In this document: positions 32,741 through 45,033 of the stretch, in pieces
How the letters are laid out: every line of letters starts with the position of its first letter
Position numbering within the stretch: position 1 is the first letter of the stretch
Origin: Asterias amurensis
Taxonomy: Eukaryota; Echinodermata; Asteroidea; Forcipulatida; Asteriidae
NCBI RefSeq assembly: GCF_032118995.1
Contig: NC_092662.1
Coordinates: forward strand, 1,984,001-2,048,000
Direction: 5' to 3'
DNA length: 64,000 nt
The notes under the pieces: model-generated
Databases searched by the model: none
What the model was told of the DNA's origin: nothing
The model's input: the letters and a program-made list of their open reading frames with translations, nothing else
Position numbers and translations under genes: made by a program

Positions 32741-33428
32741 ATGTGTGAAAACGAAACAAATCCCTTGTAAAATATAACACATCGGAAGACGCGGTGAGCC
32801 CCTATAGGAACATATACAATTCTAGTTTATTCATAAATGCTAAAAATTCGAGAGCTTTAACAAAAGTCGACTCGACTCAGATACTCTACCAAAACCCCCA
32901 CGCCAGATTTGTGTTTATTTTGTCAAGTCGTGGTGTGTGATGCAAAAGATGTGTGTGCGCACACAATGGCCCCCGTTTAGCAAAGCTCCAATGTTTCCAT
33001 GCTATAAATACAAATCAGTTTTTATTATTAAGTGTTAAGTGGGCTCTCCACTTGCCTAGAGACGCGGGGTGTTAAATATTACACCATTAGTGTCTACAGC
33101 GGCCTGCTCGTCCGCAATGTACCCTACGGAAGTTTTACAGTAACATGTAGAGCGTTGTTTGTATTTTATCACCGGGTTTTATGGACGGTAATGTAAATTA
33201 ATTACATTTATATCAAAAGAGTTTATGTAATAACATTTATAGGTTCAAACAAAGAAGTTGTGCTATCATTTTTTTGAAGGGGAATAAAAATAACGAGATG
33301 TTGTTAAAATGTTTATTGTTAGTATTTTAAACATTTAACACCTATTTAAATAGGTGTCGTTGATAAGAGTATCGTGGCTCTATTGATATTGTGTAATTTC
33401 CAACCCTCTTTGAGTATGGATTATTAAA

Positions 33429-33627
33429 GCATTTCGATACCTCAGTATATAATTATGAGGTGTCGAAATCAAATTCGTGGAAATTTACTTCTTTCTCGAA
33501 AACTACGTCACTTCAGAGGGAGCCGTTTCTCCCAATGTCTTATACTATCAACAGCTCCCCATTACTCGTTACTGGTTTTATGCTCATAATTATTTTGAGT
33601 AATTTACAATAGTCTCCACTGCCTTTA
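33429..33627 (+). repeat. Family A element, right half
   Basis: It contains the central palindrome TTATGAGGTGTCGAAATCAA, the CTTCAGAGGGAGCCGTTTCT block and the terminus AGTCTCCACTGCCTTTAA. The left half is missing. Confidence 0.72.
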
Positions 33628-33973
33628 ATATCTTAGCAGTTTTTTATATGCTGTCAAGAATTCTTCAAACTAGCAGCCAAGTTCTTGTCTCAAAACTGAG
33701 ACAGCGAGCATTCTAGCGTGCTACTCATGCACTCTTGACTAAACGCCCTCAATGGAAACAATGTGCGAGAGTAGCCCACGTGACACCTTACTGGAACTTT
33801 ATATATATCGTGTTGACATGTATTTTCTGTTTAAGTGGGCTTTGGTAACATACTGTTTTATTAAATGTACTCAACACTGTTCAATTTACAAACAAGTTGT
33901 TGTTTATTACTTTATATTTGATATACCATGGGTGTGATCCCAAGCTACACGGCAGTTGCAAATGGCTTACGAC

Positions 33974-34019
33974 TAGCGGTCTCCCCAACAAAGATGTTGA
34001 CGAAATGGGGAGACCGCTA
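33974..34019. repeat. Hairpin TAGCGGTCTCCCCA / TGGGGAGACCGCTA
   Basis: A perfect 14-bp inverted repeat with an 18-nt loop, lying directly before the tRNA-like sequence at 34026. Probably part of the same retroposed unit. Confidence 0.65.
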
Positions 34020-34025
34020 ACATAA

Positions 34026-34095
34026 GGGCTAGAGAGCTCAGTTAGCGCACCATCTTGTTAATCCGGAGGTCGCAGGTTCAAATCCCGCTCTAGAC
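34026..34095 (+). mobile_element. tRNA-like SINE head or tRNA pseudogene (Asn-like)
   Basis: AGAGCTCAGTTAGCGC resembles an A box and GCAGGTTCAAATCCCGC a T arm. The loop TTGTTAA would give anticodon GTT. The D loop is short and the anticodon stem does not pair well, so a working tRNA is unlikely. A related copy lies at 41703. Confidence 0.6.
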
Positions 34096-34099
34096 AATT

Positions 34100-35430
34100 T
34101 CTCTTTGTTCAACCCAAAATCGCTTTACATTGCTATGATTTGAAAGATCATTTGATATGCTGTACTGAGCTTAGATATATGACTTTGTTCATATAGTCCA
34201 TGCGCACTGAATCTTAAGATGTACAACTCCGCAATACAAGAATAGCTTAGTACTATTATGGGTTTTCTTGCTAAATGTTCATTTTTTAACACCCGGCTCA
34301 TTCACGTCCCTTTCAAAATGACACCTCCGTTGCATCAGCAATCAGCAGTCAAAATTCACTTCTGAAATCAGATCATTAAAATTCATTAGGTCGCAAAGAT
34401 CAACCAATTGCGTTAAAGCCGGCGGCAATAGGCTGCATACTGGGGAGTTAAAATTTGCCCAATGGGTGTTGTCACACTATAAAGAAGTCCCCGTTTTAAC
34501 AGTGTTCAGCATGAGGCTGGTCAACCATTCAATGTGTAAGGTAGTGGACACCCAACAGAGGAGTGGTAAAAATGTAGTCTTGAATTCCTGCAAATGAAAT
34601 GGAATCATAAAACGATCCTAAATGAGAAGAACCGGAATCACATGTGCTCGAAAACGAAATTTAATATAATATCAGCGACAGTTAAGTTGTATATGGGCAA
34701 TTGCGTATTTGATTGCGTTTTAAAGAAATGGAAATAATCTTAGCAACAAAATTCTGGGAAAGCCTTTGTGACATGATTGCTATTTTGACCAACCCTCCGG
34801 AGTAATTTTAAATTTGTTGAGATCAGACCAATGTTCCATGCCATATAAGCCCCCCCCCCCCCCATCACTAAAAGGCTTATCAAAGAAATAACTTGATATA
34901 AAGCAGAGACAATTTCAAAATGTTGTGTCCTTCAAATTGTCGGGACTGTGCCCTGCTCTTTGTGCCTATAAATTTGCTTAGCATTTTTTTTCTCGTAGCT
35001 TATTATAATAGCACCATCTAAGCACGGTATTGTGAAGTCATGTGTTTACTTGCTAACATGACATTAAAGCATGTCATGTGAAGCCGTTTCATAGTGATTT
35101 GTTGCTTTTGATTAATTTTAATGACTCTGTGGTTATTTTAATTTACCAATCATCAATTGTGGTTTTAACCAACACAGAGAAACCGCGGTATAGCGCGTGC
35201 ACATAATGTACTTGTGTAGTCTCCATACGTGACGGTTTGTTCAACCGTAGCTGCGTTTTGATGTTACAATACACTGAAAGCACGGCGCAAAAGTTGAACA
35301 AACGTCTTCAGCAAAGACTTGTTTGAGTTGTTCAGTTAGGCGCAGTGTGCTCGTGAAAACTCTCAAATTTGTTCTAAAGACTTCCGAGTTTCGGTTTTCG
35401 GTTAGAATTTTAAAACGCATTCTTATGATA
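34100..35430. other. Intergenic DNA without recognised elements
   Basis: AT-rich; a poly-C tract at about 34851-34863. Nothing else recognised. Confidence 0.4.
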
Positions 35431-35752
35431 TTAAAGGCACTGGTGATTGTCTGAGACCAGTATTCTCACTTGGTGTATATTGAACATTTTGACTCAATTG
35501 GTCATCGAAGTTGCAAAAGAATAATGAAATAAAGAAAAAACATCCTTGTTGCTTTACTTTGTGTGTATACTAAAAAGTGTTTTTTTAAATTATTTTAGTG
35601 AGAAAACCTCCTTCTCAAAAGCTACGTTACTTCAGAGGGGGCAGTTTCTCACATTGTTGTACACTATCAATGGCTCTCCGTTGCTCGTTACCAAGTCAGC
35701 TTTTATGCTAACAACTATTTTGAGCAATTGTTTATAGTGTCCAGTGCCTTTA
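35431..35752 (+). repeat. Family A element, first of a head-to-tail pair
   Basis: It starts TTAAAGGCACTGGTGATTGT and ends ATAGTGTCCAGTGCCTTTA, with the GGGGCAGTTTCTCACATTG block inside. Confidence 0.72.
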
Positions 35753-36126
35753 CAGACACTGAACACTTTTGGTAATAGTCAAAGACCAGTCTTCTCACTT
35801 GGTGTATCTCAACATATGCATTTATGATAACAAACTTGTGAAATTTTGAGCTCAAAATAATGATCGTCGAAGTTGCGAGATAATAATGAAAGGAAAAAAC
35901 ACCCTTGTCGTACGAAGTTGTGTGCTTTTAGATGCTTGATTTCGAGAGCTCAAAATCTGATTCTGAGGTGTTGAAATAAAATTCGTTGAAAATTACTTCT
36001 TTCTCGAAAACGACGTTACTTCAGACAGAGCCGTTTCTCACAATGTTTTGTGCTATCAACAGCTCCCTATCACTCGTTACCAAGTAAGGTTTTATGTTAG
36101 TTTTCATTTTGAGTAGTTACCAATAT
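35753..36126 (+). repeat. Family A element, second of a head-to-tail pair
   Basis: It begins CAGACACTGAACACTTTTGG at the very end of the previous copy and continues through the palindromic centre to GAGTAGTTACCAATA. The last right-terminal bases are missing. Confidence 0.72.
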
Positions 36127-38558
36127 AGCTTTTTAGTATGTGCTCATGCTGGGTTTTTTGCCTTTGTGTAGATGAAGAAGAGAGATAAAAAGAAATTGCC
36201 TTTAAAAATTCCACATGGGTTACAAAAGGCTTAATTGCCATAAACATATATATTGACTAAACACACAGTAAGCAATAATTATTTGCAAAAGCATCTCTAC
36301 CCCTGGACAAGTGACACTGAGACAAAACACAATGCGGGTAAAGTTATTTCGGAAAATGGGAGCACTAAAGATGTAATTATGTTTGACCTTGTCCTTGGTT
36401 TGACAAGATAGAAAATAACTAAAACGTGTGGGCCGAGCATCAAAACATCATCATCAAATTAGAAACCTATGACCGCCAGAGCGACCGTGCACTCGCCCCG
36501 ACCACGGGGCCTTAATTACGGGTCAAGTTGACCGGCTAACAGGTGGATGCAGCCCTTGGTCTTTAAGGGGTTGTTTCCCGGTCGGTATGTCGGTCGTTAT
36601 CGCCTTATTTGTCGTCACCTACGATTGATGGAATCAAGGATTCGGCGACTCAAAAAAGGGAGTCAGAATTTACACCGCATGGTGTTTAGAGTTAAAGCCA
36701 TTTCTACACAAATAATTAAACTAGTGTAACTTTAACACCATGATTTAAATTTTTCGTTATCTATATTATGTGACAACACCAATGGTGTAAATTTTAACGC
36801 TCAAGTGTCTACAGTGTACCCAGTGTCGATGTCCAGTGAGCTCCGTTGAAGGACAATGTGCAAATCATCAACAGCATGATAAACACATGAAGTTATAAGA
36901 ATACGAATTCCAAATAATGGAAATCATAGATGATTAACAGCAACCCAGATTAAATAAATGTGAAACTCTTTGGAGACTCGCAGAGCAAATAAACTACTGA
37001 CCATGGGCAGATATTCAAAAAAGATACAGCTCAGGACTGTTGGAGTAGCCGTTTTTCTACATCTACGTATTATACATACCATCATTTAACACAGATTTGT
37101 GGAATTGTACGCAACAAATCCTAATGACACACACTGTGAGTAATTTAAATGGTAATAACTTGATATGCACACACATAAATAAATAATTCGCAGAAAATGC
37201 CACCCTATTAAAACATGCGACAACATATTTAATATCAAGTGCATTCATACACTGTAATTGGCCCGGACATCCATCAAACATGTACCTGCAGGGCTCGTTA
37301 TGCTCATCTCATGCTCGCCCCCACAGTAGTTCTACGTACAGCTGTAGAGCGCACAGCAAAAACTAGGATAATTTGCTACCAGCATGTTTGGTCGACGGAA
37401 ACTATTCTAAAGCATTTTAGTATAATCACTGACGTCACCAGGGTGTCACAACGTCCTTGCCCCTGTGCAATGGAAAGATTCATACATTAATGAATCTTGG
37501 TCAGTGTATAGTGCGTGAGTAAATTCTTACAAATCGTGTTAAATTTTAGAATTGATGATCGGCGAAAAAAGAGAGATATTTACTGCAGCTCGGAAGCCGT
37601 AAGGTAAGATTTTAACATGTATGAGATACTAAACCCTTACTACTCCACGATAATTTTCTGGGGATATGTTGCACTAAGAAGCACTATTTACCTTTACCCT
37701 GTATAGCTATAGAAGTTCAACATCATTATTTGTCAACATCATTCATTTCTGCACCGACCCTGACTGGTGAGAAGCTTCCAAATAGACCAACCCTTAAACA
37801 AAACATGACCTAATTAAGCAACCCCAAAACAACAAAGACTGTTAAGCATCTTGCATCAACTTGACAGCTTCTCATTGTATCCGCTTCATTCCAGGTCCGA
37901 TATTATAACGTGGCACTTACGATTTACTAAGCACAGATTAACCATGCTTAGCAAGAAACAGGTTACCATTAGAAATGCCATGAACTGTGATTGGCTCTAG
38001 TTATTTTCTTTTTATCAGAGAGCAATTTAAAAGAGAGCATTTTTTTTAGGCGTTTTGTTTCTTTTTTATAATTGGTTCTCCTTATTCTCTTATAGGCTAT
38101 CAGATGCACCTGCAACTCCACTCCATCCTCAACAAATATAAGAACAACAATCATTTGGAAATTTCCCCAGCCACAGAGGGACATTATCAAGCTTAGTATT
38201 CATAGTGCTTGTTCAGGATCTAACGATGATAGCAAGTTTTAATCCATTTGGGTTTACCCTCGTCACGTTCGGCCCAACGCGGCGTGAATTCTAATCCCGG
38301 ACTTGCATTGAGCCACGCCCATCAGTTTAATAACGGGACAATCATTATTATTGGTGTGAGGTCCGGTATAGCCGTTTTAATTGTGTTTTTTTTCTTTGGT
38401 GGTTTTGAAGGATCAATTAGTAAGTCTTATATAATTCCGGGTAGCTGTTTTGATTAATTTTTAGTACTGATAAATTTGTCGGCCTAATTCCGAAGGAATG
38501 ATATGAGGGGATACATGCGAGGTCTCTTCGTATAGACACACAATATGCTAACAAGAAC
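36127..38558. other. Intergenic DNA without recognised genes
   Basis: Nothing coding recognised. AATTACGGGTCAAGTTGACC near 36513 resembles the GGGTCA stretch at 20270. A family C-like fragment (CTAAGCACAGATTAACCATG and CAGGTTACCA) lies at about 37915-37985. Confidence 0.4.
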
Positions 38559-38559
38559 T

Positions 38560-38709
38560 GGGTCCAATTTCATAGCGCTGCTTAAGCACAAAAAGCAGCT
38601 AAGCACAACATAAATATGCTTATCAAAATATGGTTACCAGCCAAAATGACATTTCACATGTGCAATCTGTGACTGGCATAATGTTTGCTTAGCAGAAACT
38701 TTTAAAGCA
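38560..38709 (+). repeat. Family C MITE-like element, right end missing
   Basis: It starts GGGTCCAATTTCATAGCGCT and includes GGTTACCAGCCAAAATGACA and CACATGTGCAATCTGTGAC, shared with the copy at 1501. Confidence 0.68.
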
Positions 38710-38814
38710 TGATGTTACTCGTGATCAAGTATACAAAACTATTATTTGAAACTTTGCACAATTGTAAATTACTTTAAGACAGGTTTATGAATGATGGGAT
38801 CCTTTATTTTACAG

Positions 38815-39056
38815 GGTGCTGCAGCGAACTCAGCAGCCACTACAAGAAACAAGGGACAAACCTCTTCTCTTGGCGACACTGTGTTCTTCTGGACACCATA
38901 CGCGGGACTACGGTTGCACATCCTATCCAAAGGATGAAACAGTACTGAATAAAGTGTCCAGAGTGGGACTCGAACTCACACTCTGCTGCGAGGTCGAGTC
39001 CAGTACGCTTGACCTCTACTCGGCCAAGACACTCCACACTGCGACGAATCTTTTCA
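38815..39056 (-). mobile_element. tRNA-derived SINE (about 240 bp)
   Basis: On the minus strand the head GTGTCTTGGCCGAGTAGAGG carries an A box and GTGAGTTCGAGTCCCACTCT a B box of a class II (Leu/Ser) tRNA. The body includes CATCCTTTGGATAGGATGTG, a motif found in many invertebrate SINE bodies. The tail is toward 38815. Confidence 0.75.
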
Positions 39057-39073
39057 GAATCATCAAAACCCAA

Positions 39074-39227
39074 TGGGTGCGTTCGTTTAGCTTCCCTGGG
39101 TCGACCCCGGTGTATGGCGGGTTTTTTTTCCCCAGGACGAACGTGTGTAACTATCTGCACACGTTCGTCCTGGAAAAAACCCGTCACACACCGGGGTCGA
39201 CCCAGGGAAGCTAAACGAACGCACCCA
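39074..39227. mobile_element. 154-bp foldback element
   Basis: TGGGTGCGTTCGTTTAGCTT at the left is repeated inverted as AAGCTAAACGAACGCACCCA at the right, and the arms pair over about 70 bp. The loop is about 10 nt between GTGTG and CACAC near 39144-39157. Differences are confined to a T/C tract and a few bases, so it looks young. No clear target duplication was seen. Confidence 0.82.
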
Positions 39228-39737
39228 ATATAATTTCTCCAAAACACAATCATGCACACTGATAAATATTGCTACAAGGAAATACTCGGCTGTTTTCCTT
39301 TGTCGTTGAAAACAACTGTAAATTAATTATCAACGTTGCTTTGAAAAGCAAACCAAAACAGTTTTATTCTCCACATTTATTTATTTTGAAATCAATCTTA
39401 ATTACTGTTGTTGTGAGTTTAAATTAGACTTGAATGTTTGCATGGTGGAAGGACACTAAGAAATATTGTTGCGGTAATAATAATGTAGATACATCTCGGT
39501 TGAGTGATGGTTCTTCTCAACTTCATAATCAGCACAGCACAAGTCTGTCAAAAATCAATCGAACCTCCGGTTCAGAAACCATTTTTTATAATGCGCCCCT
39601 TTTTAAAGTTCGTTTGATTAAATACTGACCCCAACCTAGTTGTTTTAGCCTGGGGCAAATTTCAACGCGCCGAAAGTAAACTTTCGCGATATGAAGCAGC
39701 AAATGTAAACCCGCACATTATGCATAAAATCGGCCGT
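39228..39737. other. Intergenic DNA without recognised elements
   Basis: AT-rich, nothing recognised. Confidence 0.4.
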
Positions 39738-40100
39738 TTAAGGCACTGTACACTATTGGTAATTACTCAGAGTAGCTGTTAGCTTAAAAATTTACTTGGT
39801 AACTAGTAATGGGGAGAGGTTGATAGTATAAAACATTGTGAGAAACGGCTTCCTCTGAAGTGACGTAGTTTTCGAGAATGAAGTAATTTTCCACGAAGTT
39901 GATTTCGAAACCTCAAGTTTAGAGTTTGAGGTCTCGAAGTCAAACATTTGAAAGCACACAATTTCGTGTGATAAGGGTGTTTTTTTTCTTCTTTCATTAT
40001 AGTTATCTTGCAACTCCGACGACCAATCGAGCACAAAATTTTACAGGTTTGTTATTTTATGCACAAGTTGAGCAATTACCAATAGTGTCCAGTGTCTTTA
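39738..40100 (-). repeat. Family A element, first of an abutting pair
   Basis: Starts AAGGCACTGTACACTATTGG and ends AATAGTGTCCAGTGTCTTTA. The central palindrome TGATTTCGAAACCTCAAG against GAGGTCTCGAAGTCAA is clear. Confidence 0.78.
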
Positions 40101-40594
40101 AAGGCACTGGACACTATTGGTAATTACTCAGAGAAGCTGTTAGCATAAAAACTTACTTGGTATAAACGAAAAATGGAGAGCTGTTGATAGTATAAAACAT
40201 TGTGAGTAACGGCTCCCTCTGAAGTAACGTAGTTTTTTTGAGAGAGGGGTAATTATTCACTCAAATAATACAAGATTTCAGTTTTTATTTGGTTTGCGGT
40301 AACACCATGTGCGTATCTTCTTGCCAGGCAGATACACACACATTTCAGCTTAAGTATTTATTCGGCATCTAAAAGCACTCAAAGTTGTGCAACAAGGGTG
40401 TTTTCATTTTCATCAACTTCGACGAACAATTGAGCCCAAATTTGCACAGGTTTGTTGCTTTATGCATATATTGTTGAGATACATATATAATGAGATACAC
40501 CAAGTGAGAAGACTGGTCTTCACCAGTCTGGTCTTCACTGGTCTTCACAAGTGAGAAGAATGGATACGCCAAGTGAGAAGAGTGGTCTTTGACA
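40099..40594 (-). repeat. Family A element, second of an abutting pair, enlarged
   Basis: It starts AAAGGCACTGGACACTATTG, sharing its first bases with the end of the preceding copy. A GTCTTCACCAGTCTGGTCTT module near 40510-40550 enlarges it and is shared with the copy at 25994. The right terminus is incomplete. Confidence 0.75.
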
Positions 40595-40617
40595 AGAGGT
40601 CCCTCATTGAAGGTTAT

Positions 40618-41007
40618 TAAAGGAACACGTTGCCTTGGATCGGACGAGTTGGTCTATAAAAGGCGTTTGAAACCGTTTGTTATGAAATGCATATGGTTAG
40701 AAAGATGTTTTAAAAGTACAATATAATGATCCACACAAGTATCACTCAAAATTGCACGGTTTTCATATTACGTCGCGAACTAACACGGTCGGCCATTTAT
40801 GGGAGTCAAAAATTTGACTCCCATAAATGGCCGACCGTGTGAGTCGACGAGGTAAAAAGAAAACCACGCAATTTCAAGGCATATTTGTGTAGATCATTGT
40901 ATTCTACTTTAACAACATCTTTCTAACCATATTGATTTTATAACAAACGGTTATCGAACGCTTTTCAAAGACCAACTCGACCGATCCAAGGCAACGTGTT
41001 CCTTTAA
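40618..41007 (+). repeat. Family B palindromic MITE-like element, full length
   Basis: The termini GGAACACGTTGCCTTGGATC and GATCCAAGGCAACGTGTTCC are perfect inverted repeats. The centre CACGGTCGGCCATTTATGGG with its inverted complement flanks AGTCAAAAATTTGACT. The whole element is a long imperfect palindrome. Confidence 0.82.
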
Positions 41008-41544
41008 ATTAAACATGCGTCACTGATGATAGAGAAGAGATCTGCAGGTACCCTGTTTTCGACACTTCCAATTATCAATACGCGAAGAAGAGCAAATAGA
41101 TTAGCTCGGTATTTTCCACGGTCCTGACTCATAAAACCTCACGAACTATATTCCCATGACCGATAACTCGCTTAAATTGATTGATTGATGCTTATGTTTT
41201 ATACTGGTAGGATTGAACGGGGGTTGGTTCACGGTACGTATGGCGGAGTTTATGGTCAATTTCACTAATAAATTAAGCCCAAAAGGGGGTCGGGAGTGTG
41301 ACCCCGTTTTTATTTTATTTTTAACATCTCAAGGGCAAGGCCTGGCGGCCATTTTAATGTGAGGGCTGTCCTTAACTGATTTGGACTACCGACCCAGATC
41401 AACTTTCTGCCAGGGGCACGTGGTCATCTTCGGGTTTGAAAACAGGGTACCCCCCCTCAAGAGACCCTAATGAGCCATGTTTATTATCCATTAAGTGCTT
41501 GGCTGGTAGAGCAAAATGCGCTACCTTCAAAACTTTTGTTAACG
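41008..41544. other. Intergenic DNA without recognised elements
   Basis: No gene or common repeat seen. Confidence 0.4.
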
Positions 41545-41690
41545 ATGCAATTATAGTTAAGGGCCCTGCTCAAGGGCACAGGTGTCACGACCAGGTTCCG
41601 AACCACTACCACGCTTATTCTGCTGCTGATAACACCAGAGCTTAGGTCCGGTGAACCCAAGACCGCTCAGCCACGACCAGCACATGCTGA
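41545..41690 (-). mobile_element. tRNA-derived SINE (Leu/Ser type)
   Basis: On the minus strand GGTCGTGGCTGAGCGGTCTT is the head, GGTTCGGAACCTGGTCGTGA the B-box region and TGCCCTTGAGCAGGGCCCTT the body, matching the body of the element at 54308. Confidence 0.72.
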
Positions 41691-41702
41691 GAGACCCTCA
41701 AC

Positions 41703-41790
41703 AGGGCTGGTTAGCTTAATTGGAGCCACGCCCGCACGTTAATCCAGAGGTCGCTGGTTCAAGTACCTTCATGGTCAATTAATTTTAATA
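41703..41790 (+). mobile_element. tRNA-like SINE fragment related to 34026
   Basis: GTTAATCCAGAGGTCGCTGG followed by TTCAAG repeats the anticodon and T-arm part of the 34026 sequence. More diverged. Confidence 0.5.
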
Positions 41791-43564
41791 AGCACGCATT
41801 GGTAAGCGCCAGCGACCAGCGTCCACACTTTATTGTGACCCACATGCACGAAGTAATCACCCTGTGACTTAAGCTCAAAATTGGTCATCGGACACACCAG
41901 AAAATAGTGCAAAAACCTTTTAGGATGTTTTCAAACATCGGATTTCAGACCCCAAGATCAAAACTGATTGGTGTTACTATATTTCTCAAAAACAACAGCA
42001 CAGCAGGTAACAATTTCAAGTAAACATTTTCCACCACGGCCATGTTTCAACTATTGTGCAAACATCACAACTTCCAAATTTACCAATATTGTGCACATCA
42101 TTTGATGATTTTGAAAATATATAGACAAATCAATGACAATGGGCCTACTATCGAACAGAGGCAGTTCAGCTGTTTGGCGCATTCATATTGGATTAAAGAA
42201 TAACATAATTTTTTCCTCTAAGTGAGGGCGCCCTACTTAAATGGCCCTGGAAACTTCGTACAGTCTTACGAGACACTTCGTACCTCGTATTATTCGGGAT
42301 TTCTGCCTCGTTTTGAGAGGGTCATGCAGCCAAAGTTTAATTATTTTAATGCCCTGGTGTAATTAGACTCGACTAGTATTGACCCGAATGTACGAACTAA
42401 CCAAGAAGCCCGTTTGGCCGTTCATGTTTCTTTTGGCAATGACTTGGCTACTTATCGTCAAGCGAGGGCGTAGTTTGCAAATATTTTTATTTTTGAAGCC
42501 AAGCTGAATAACAAGTTTAATGGCCCGATTTCTGCCCAACAAATTTCGAAAGATTTTCGCCGAAATCTGATGTCGTTTCAAAAGCAAAACATACAAAACT
42601 TCCGCATAATGCCATGGACAGTGCCCAAAATACACAAACTTGCAAGATTGCCTGGTGGATACGAGGCAACGTCGGGATCCAGACAACAATAAATAATTCG
42701 TTTTGAGTAGACTACCATTTATCAGTCGTTAATTTGTTTGTGCAATACCTTAATTGAAAGCTTATACCTTTCCCGAATCTATCAAAATAGCCATTCATAA
42801 TTTAGCCCAACATTTTATGGGCAAAACCGGTCAATGCTCCGAGCTAAGATCTTTAATACAATAACAGATATTAGAATGATTCGAGCGCTAACCAAACAAC
42901 CTGGCAGACTTTCAACTGGTGAGGGCGCTACACAGAACTCAACCAAGCTCAAACGGAATCAGACATACATGTATTACCATAGATAAAGCTATAAACACAA
43001 AGTTTCATACACAAAGCACGAGTAGTTGACTCTGTCTTACTCAAGTTTAAACGCTCTCAAATAAGATTACGAAACAACCAGCAAGAGACAAGTTTTTACA
43101 TTAATAGAAAGTTAATAAAAATCGGCAATATGAAAAGATCACTAGGGTGTTGAGGGTATTAAAGAAATTGATCCCTCTATAATAAAGTTTAAACGGTTAA
43201 CCTTGTTTGACGATTACGTTTAACGGTATCCTATCACACACATCCATTAATTCCCCCCCCCCCACGTTTTGATCGCACAATCCAAAAAGCTCCCATAGAG
43301 TTGACCCGATTACGGGTCTTGACCCTTTCCGGGCCAGGCGGTCCCGTAAAGTGGTTAAACACATGATTGTTTCTCGGATTCTGTGTCAATTTGACCCATT
43401 TTTTAGTTACTTTTGTCCAAAAAATCTAAAACCCCATTCCCGTGAACACCATTATTATAGTACACTGGTCGGCATGGTGAAACACCATAACCAAAAGAAT
43501 AGTATTTCGTCGTCCTGGAAAACGCAATGCAGAGCGCATAAATAATTAATGTCGATGCTTGTTT
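41791..43564. other. Intergenic DNA
   Basis: No gene supported. CTCTAAGTGAGGGCGCCCTA near 42218 matches the interior of the family D copy at 63226. A poly-C tract lies near 43252-43263. Confidence 0.4.
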
Positions 43565-43916
43565 AGAGGCAGTGGACACTATTGGTAATTGCTCAAAATA
43601 AATATTAGCATAAAACCTCTATTGGTAACAAGTAATGGGTGGGGTTGATAGTATAAAACACTGTGAGAAACGGCTCCATTAGAAGTAATATAGTTTTCGA
43701 GAAAGAAGTAATTTCCCACGAGTTTGATTTCGAGATCTCAGATTTAGAATTGGAGGTCTCGAAATCAATCATCTGAAAGCACACAACTTCGTGTTACAAG
43801 GGTGTTTTTTCTTTCATTATTATCTCGCAACTTTGATGACCGATAATTTTTGAGCTCAAATTTTCACAGGTTTGTTACTTTATGCACATGTTGAGATACA
43901 CTAAGTGAGAAGACTG
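43565..43916 (-). repeat. Family A MITE-like element
   Basis: Starts GAGGCAGTGGACACTATTGG, has GGTTGATAGTATAAAACACT and the central TCGAGATCTCA/GGAGGTCTCGAAATCAA palindrome. The right terminus is lost. Confidence 0.77.
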
Positions 43917-44270
43917 TTTTTTTAACAATTAATCAGAAGGAACATGGTGTTATTGTGTTCTTCTTCCTTACATATAGAACCTTCATCCATGCTCTGAACG
44001 AGTTTTGCAGTGCACAAAACGAAAAACACACATAAACTTTCGCATGCTACATCACGGACAATGCACAAAATAAATGTAGTGTATCAAACTGTTTGCACTT
44101 GGCTAATTGACGTCAATCGCTTTTTTAACCCCGACAATAACTCATTTTTTAGGTTTTAAAGTTAACTACCACTCACCATTTGCGGATTTTTTGTGTGTGG
44201 AAGATCTTAGACGGAAGCTCGTAACTTTCTTGAATCTGTTTTTACAAATGGCTTTTTAGAATGTAAACTT

Positions 44271-44586
44271 AAAGGCACTGGCCCTCTCACTTACTTGGTG
44301 TATATCTATTTATTAAAAGCACCAAATTACAAATCTGTGAAATTTTGAACTCAATTTTTCTTTGGCGTTGCAATAAAGACAGAAAAACACCCTTGTTTCA
44401 CAAATTGTGTGTGCTTTCAAATGCCTAATCAAAAGCTTCAGGCCCGAAGTCTTTTATTTGAGTAAGAATTTACTTCAGAGTGAGCCGTTACATTCACAAT
44501 GTTCAACTATCAACATCTCAGTGCTCGTTACCAAGTAAGTTTTTATGCTAACCATTTTTTTTTTTAGTAATACCAACAATGTCCAG
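44271..44586 (+). repeat. Family A MITE-like element, diverged
   Basis: Starts AAAGGCACTGGCCCTCTCAC, with CTCGTTACCAAGTAAGTTTT and the end ACCAACAATGTCCAG. Confidence 0.65.
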
Positions 44587-45033
44587 AAAATGGCTTTACA
44601 AAGAAGTCGGCCAGAAATCAAATCTATATTATCTTATAGACAAAACTACGAAAGAATAATACCAATGAGCACCCAAAGTTCAGCGCCCTCAATTATCAAG
44701 AAGAGAGTTGAGATTACACAGAACCATTTTTGACGGGATGTCAAACAGTATTCTTTATTTATTCTTAGGAAGATCATGACAACTTTATGTGCGGAGGTGC
44801 AATAAAGTTACTTAGTCTGGTCGTGAGATCTTCTCGTTGCCCTGAGGTCTGCTGCTCCACGCGAACTTACAAACCATTAACTTTTACTTTCTGTGTATAG
44901 TAGCCTTATTGACTCCAGTTTATGTCCACAAAAATAAATTCACTTCCAATTTATATCACCCAAAATTCGTTTTCTATGGAGTTAAATATCGAGGAAAACT
45001 GTTTAGTTTTGAATCGCATGAAAAGTGAAGTAG

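Noticed and set aside
34026-34095. Functional tRNA-Asn
   Set aside because: The anticodon stem pairs poorly, the D loop is short and the acceptor stem has a mismatch; a SINE head or pseudogene fits better.
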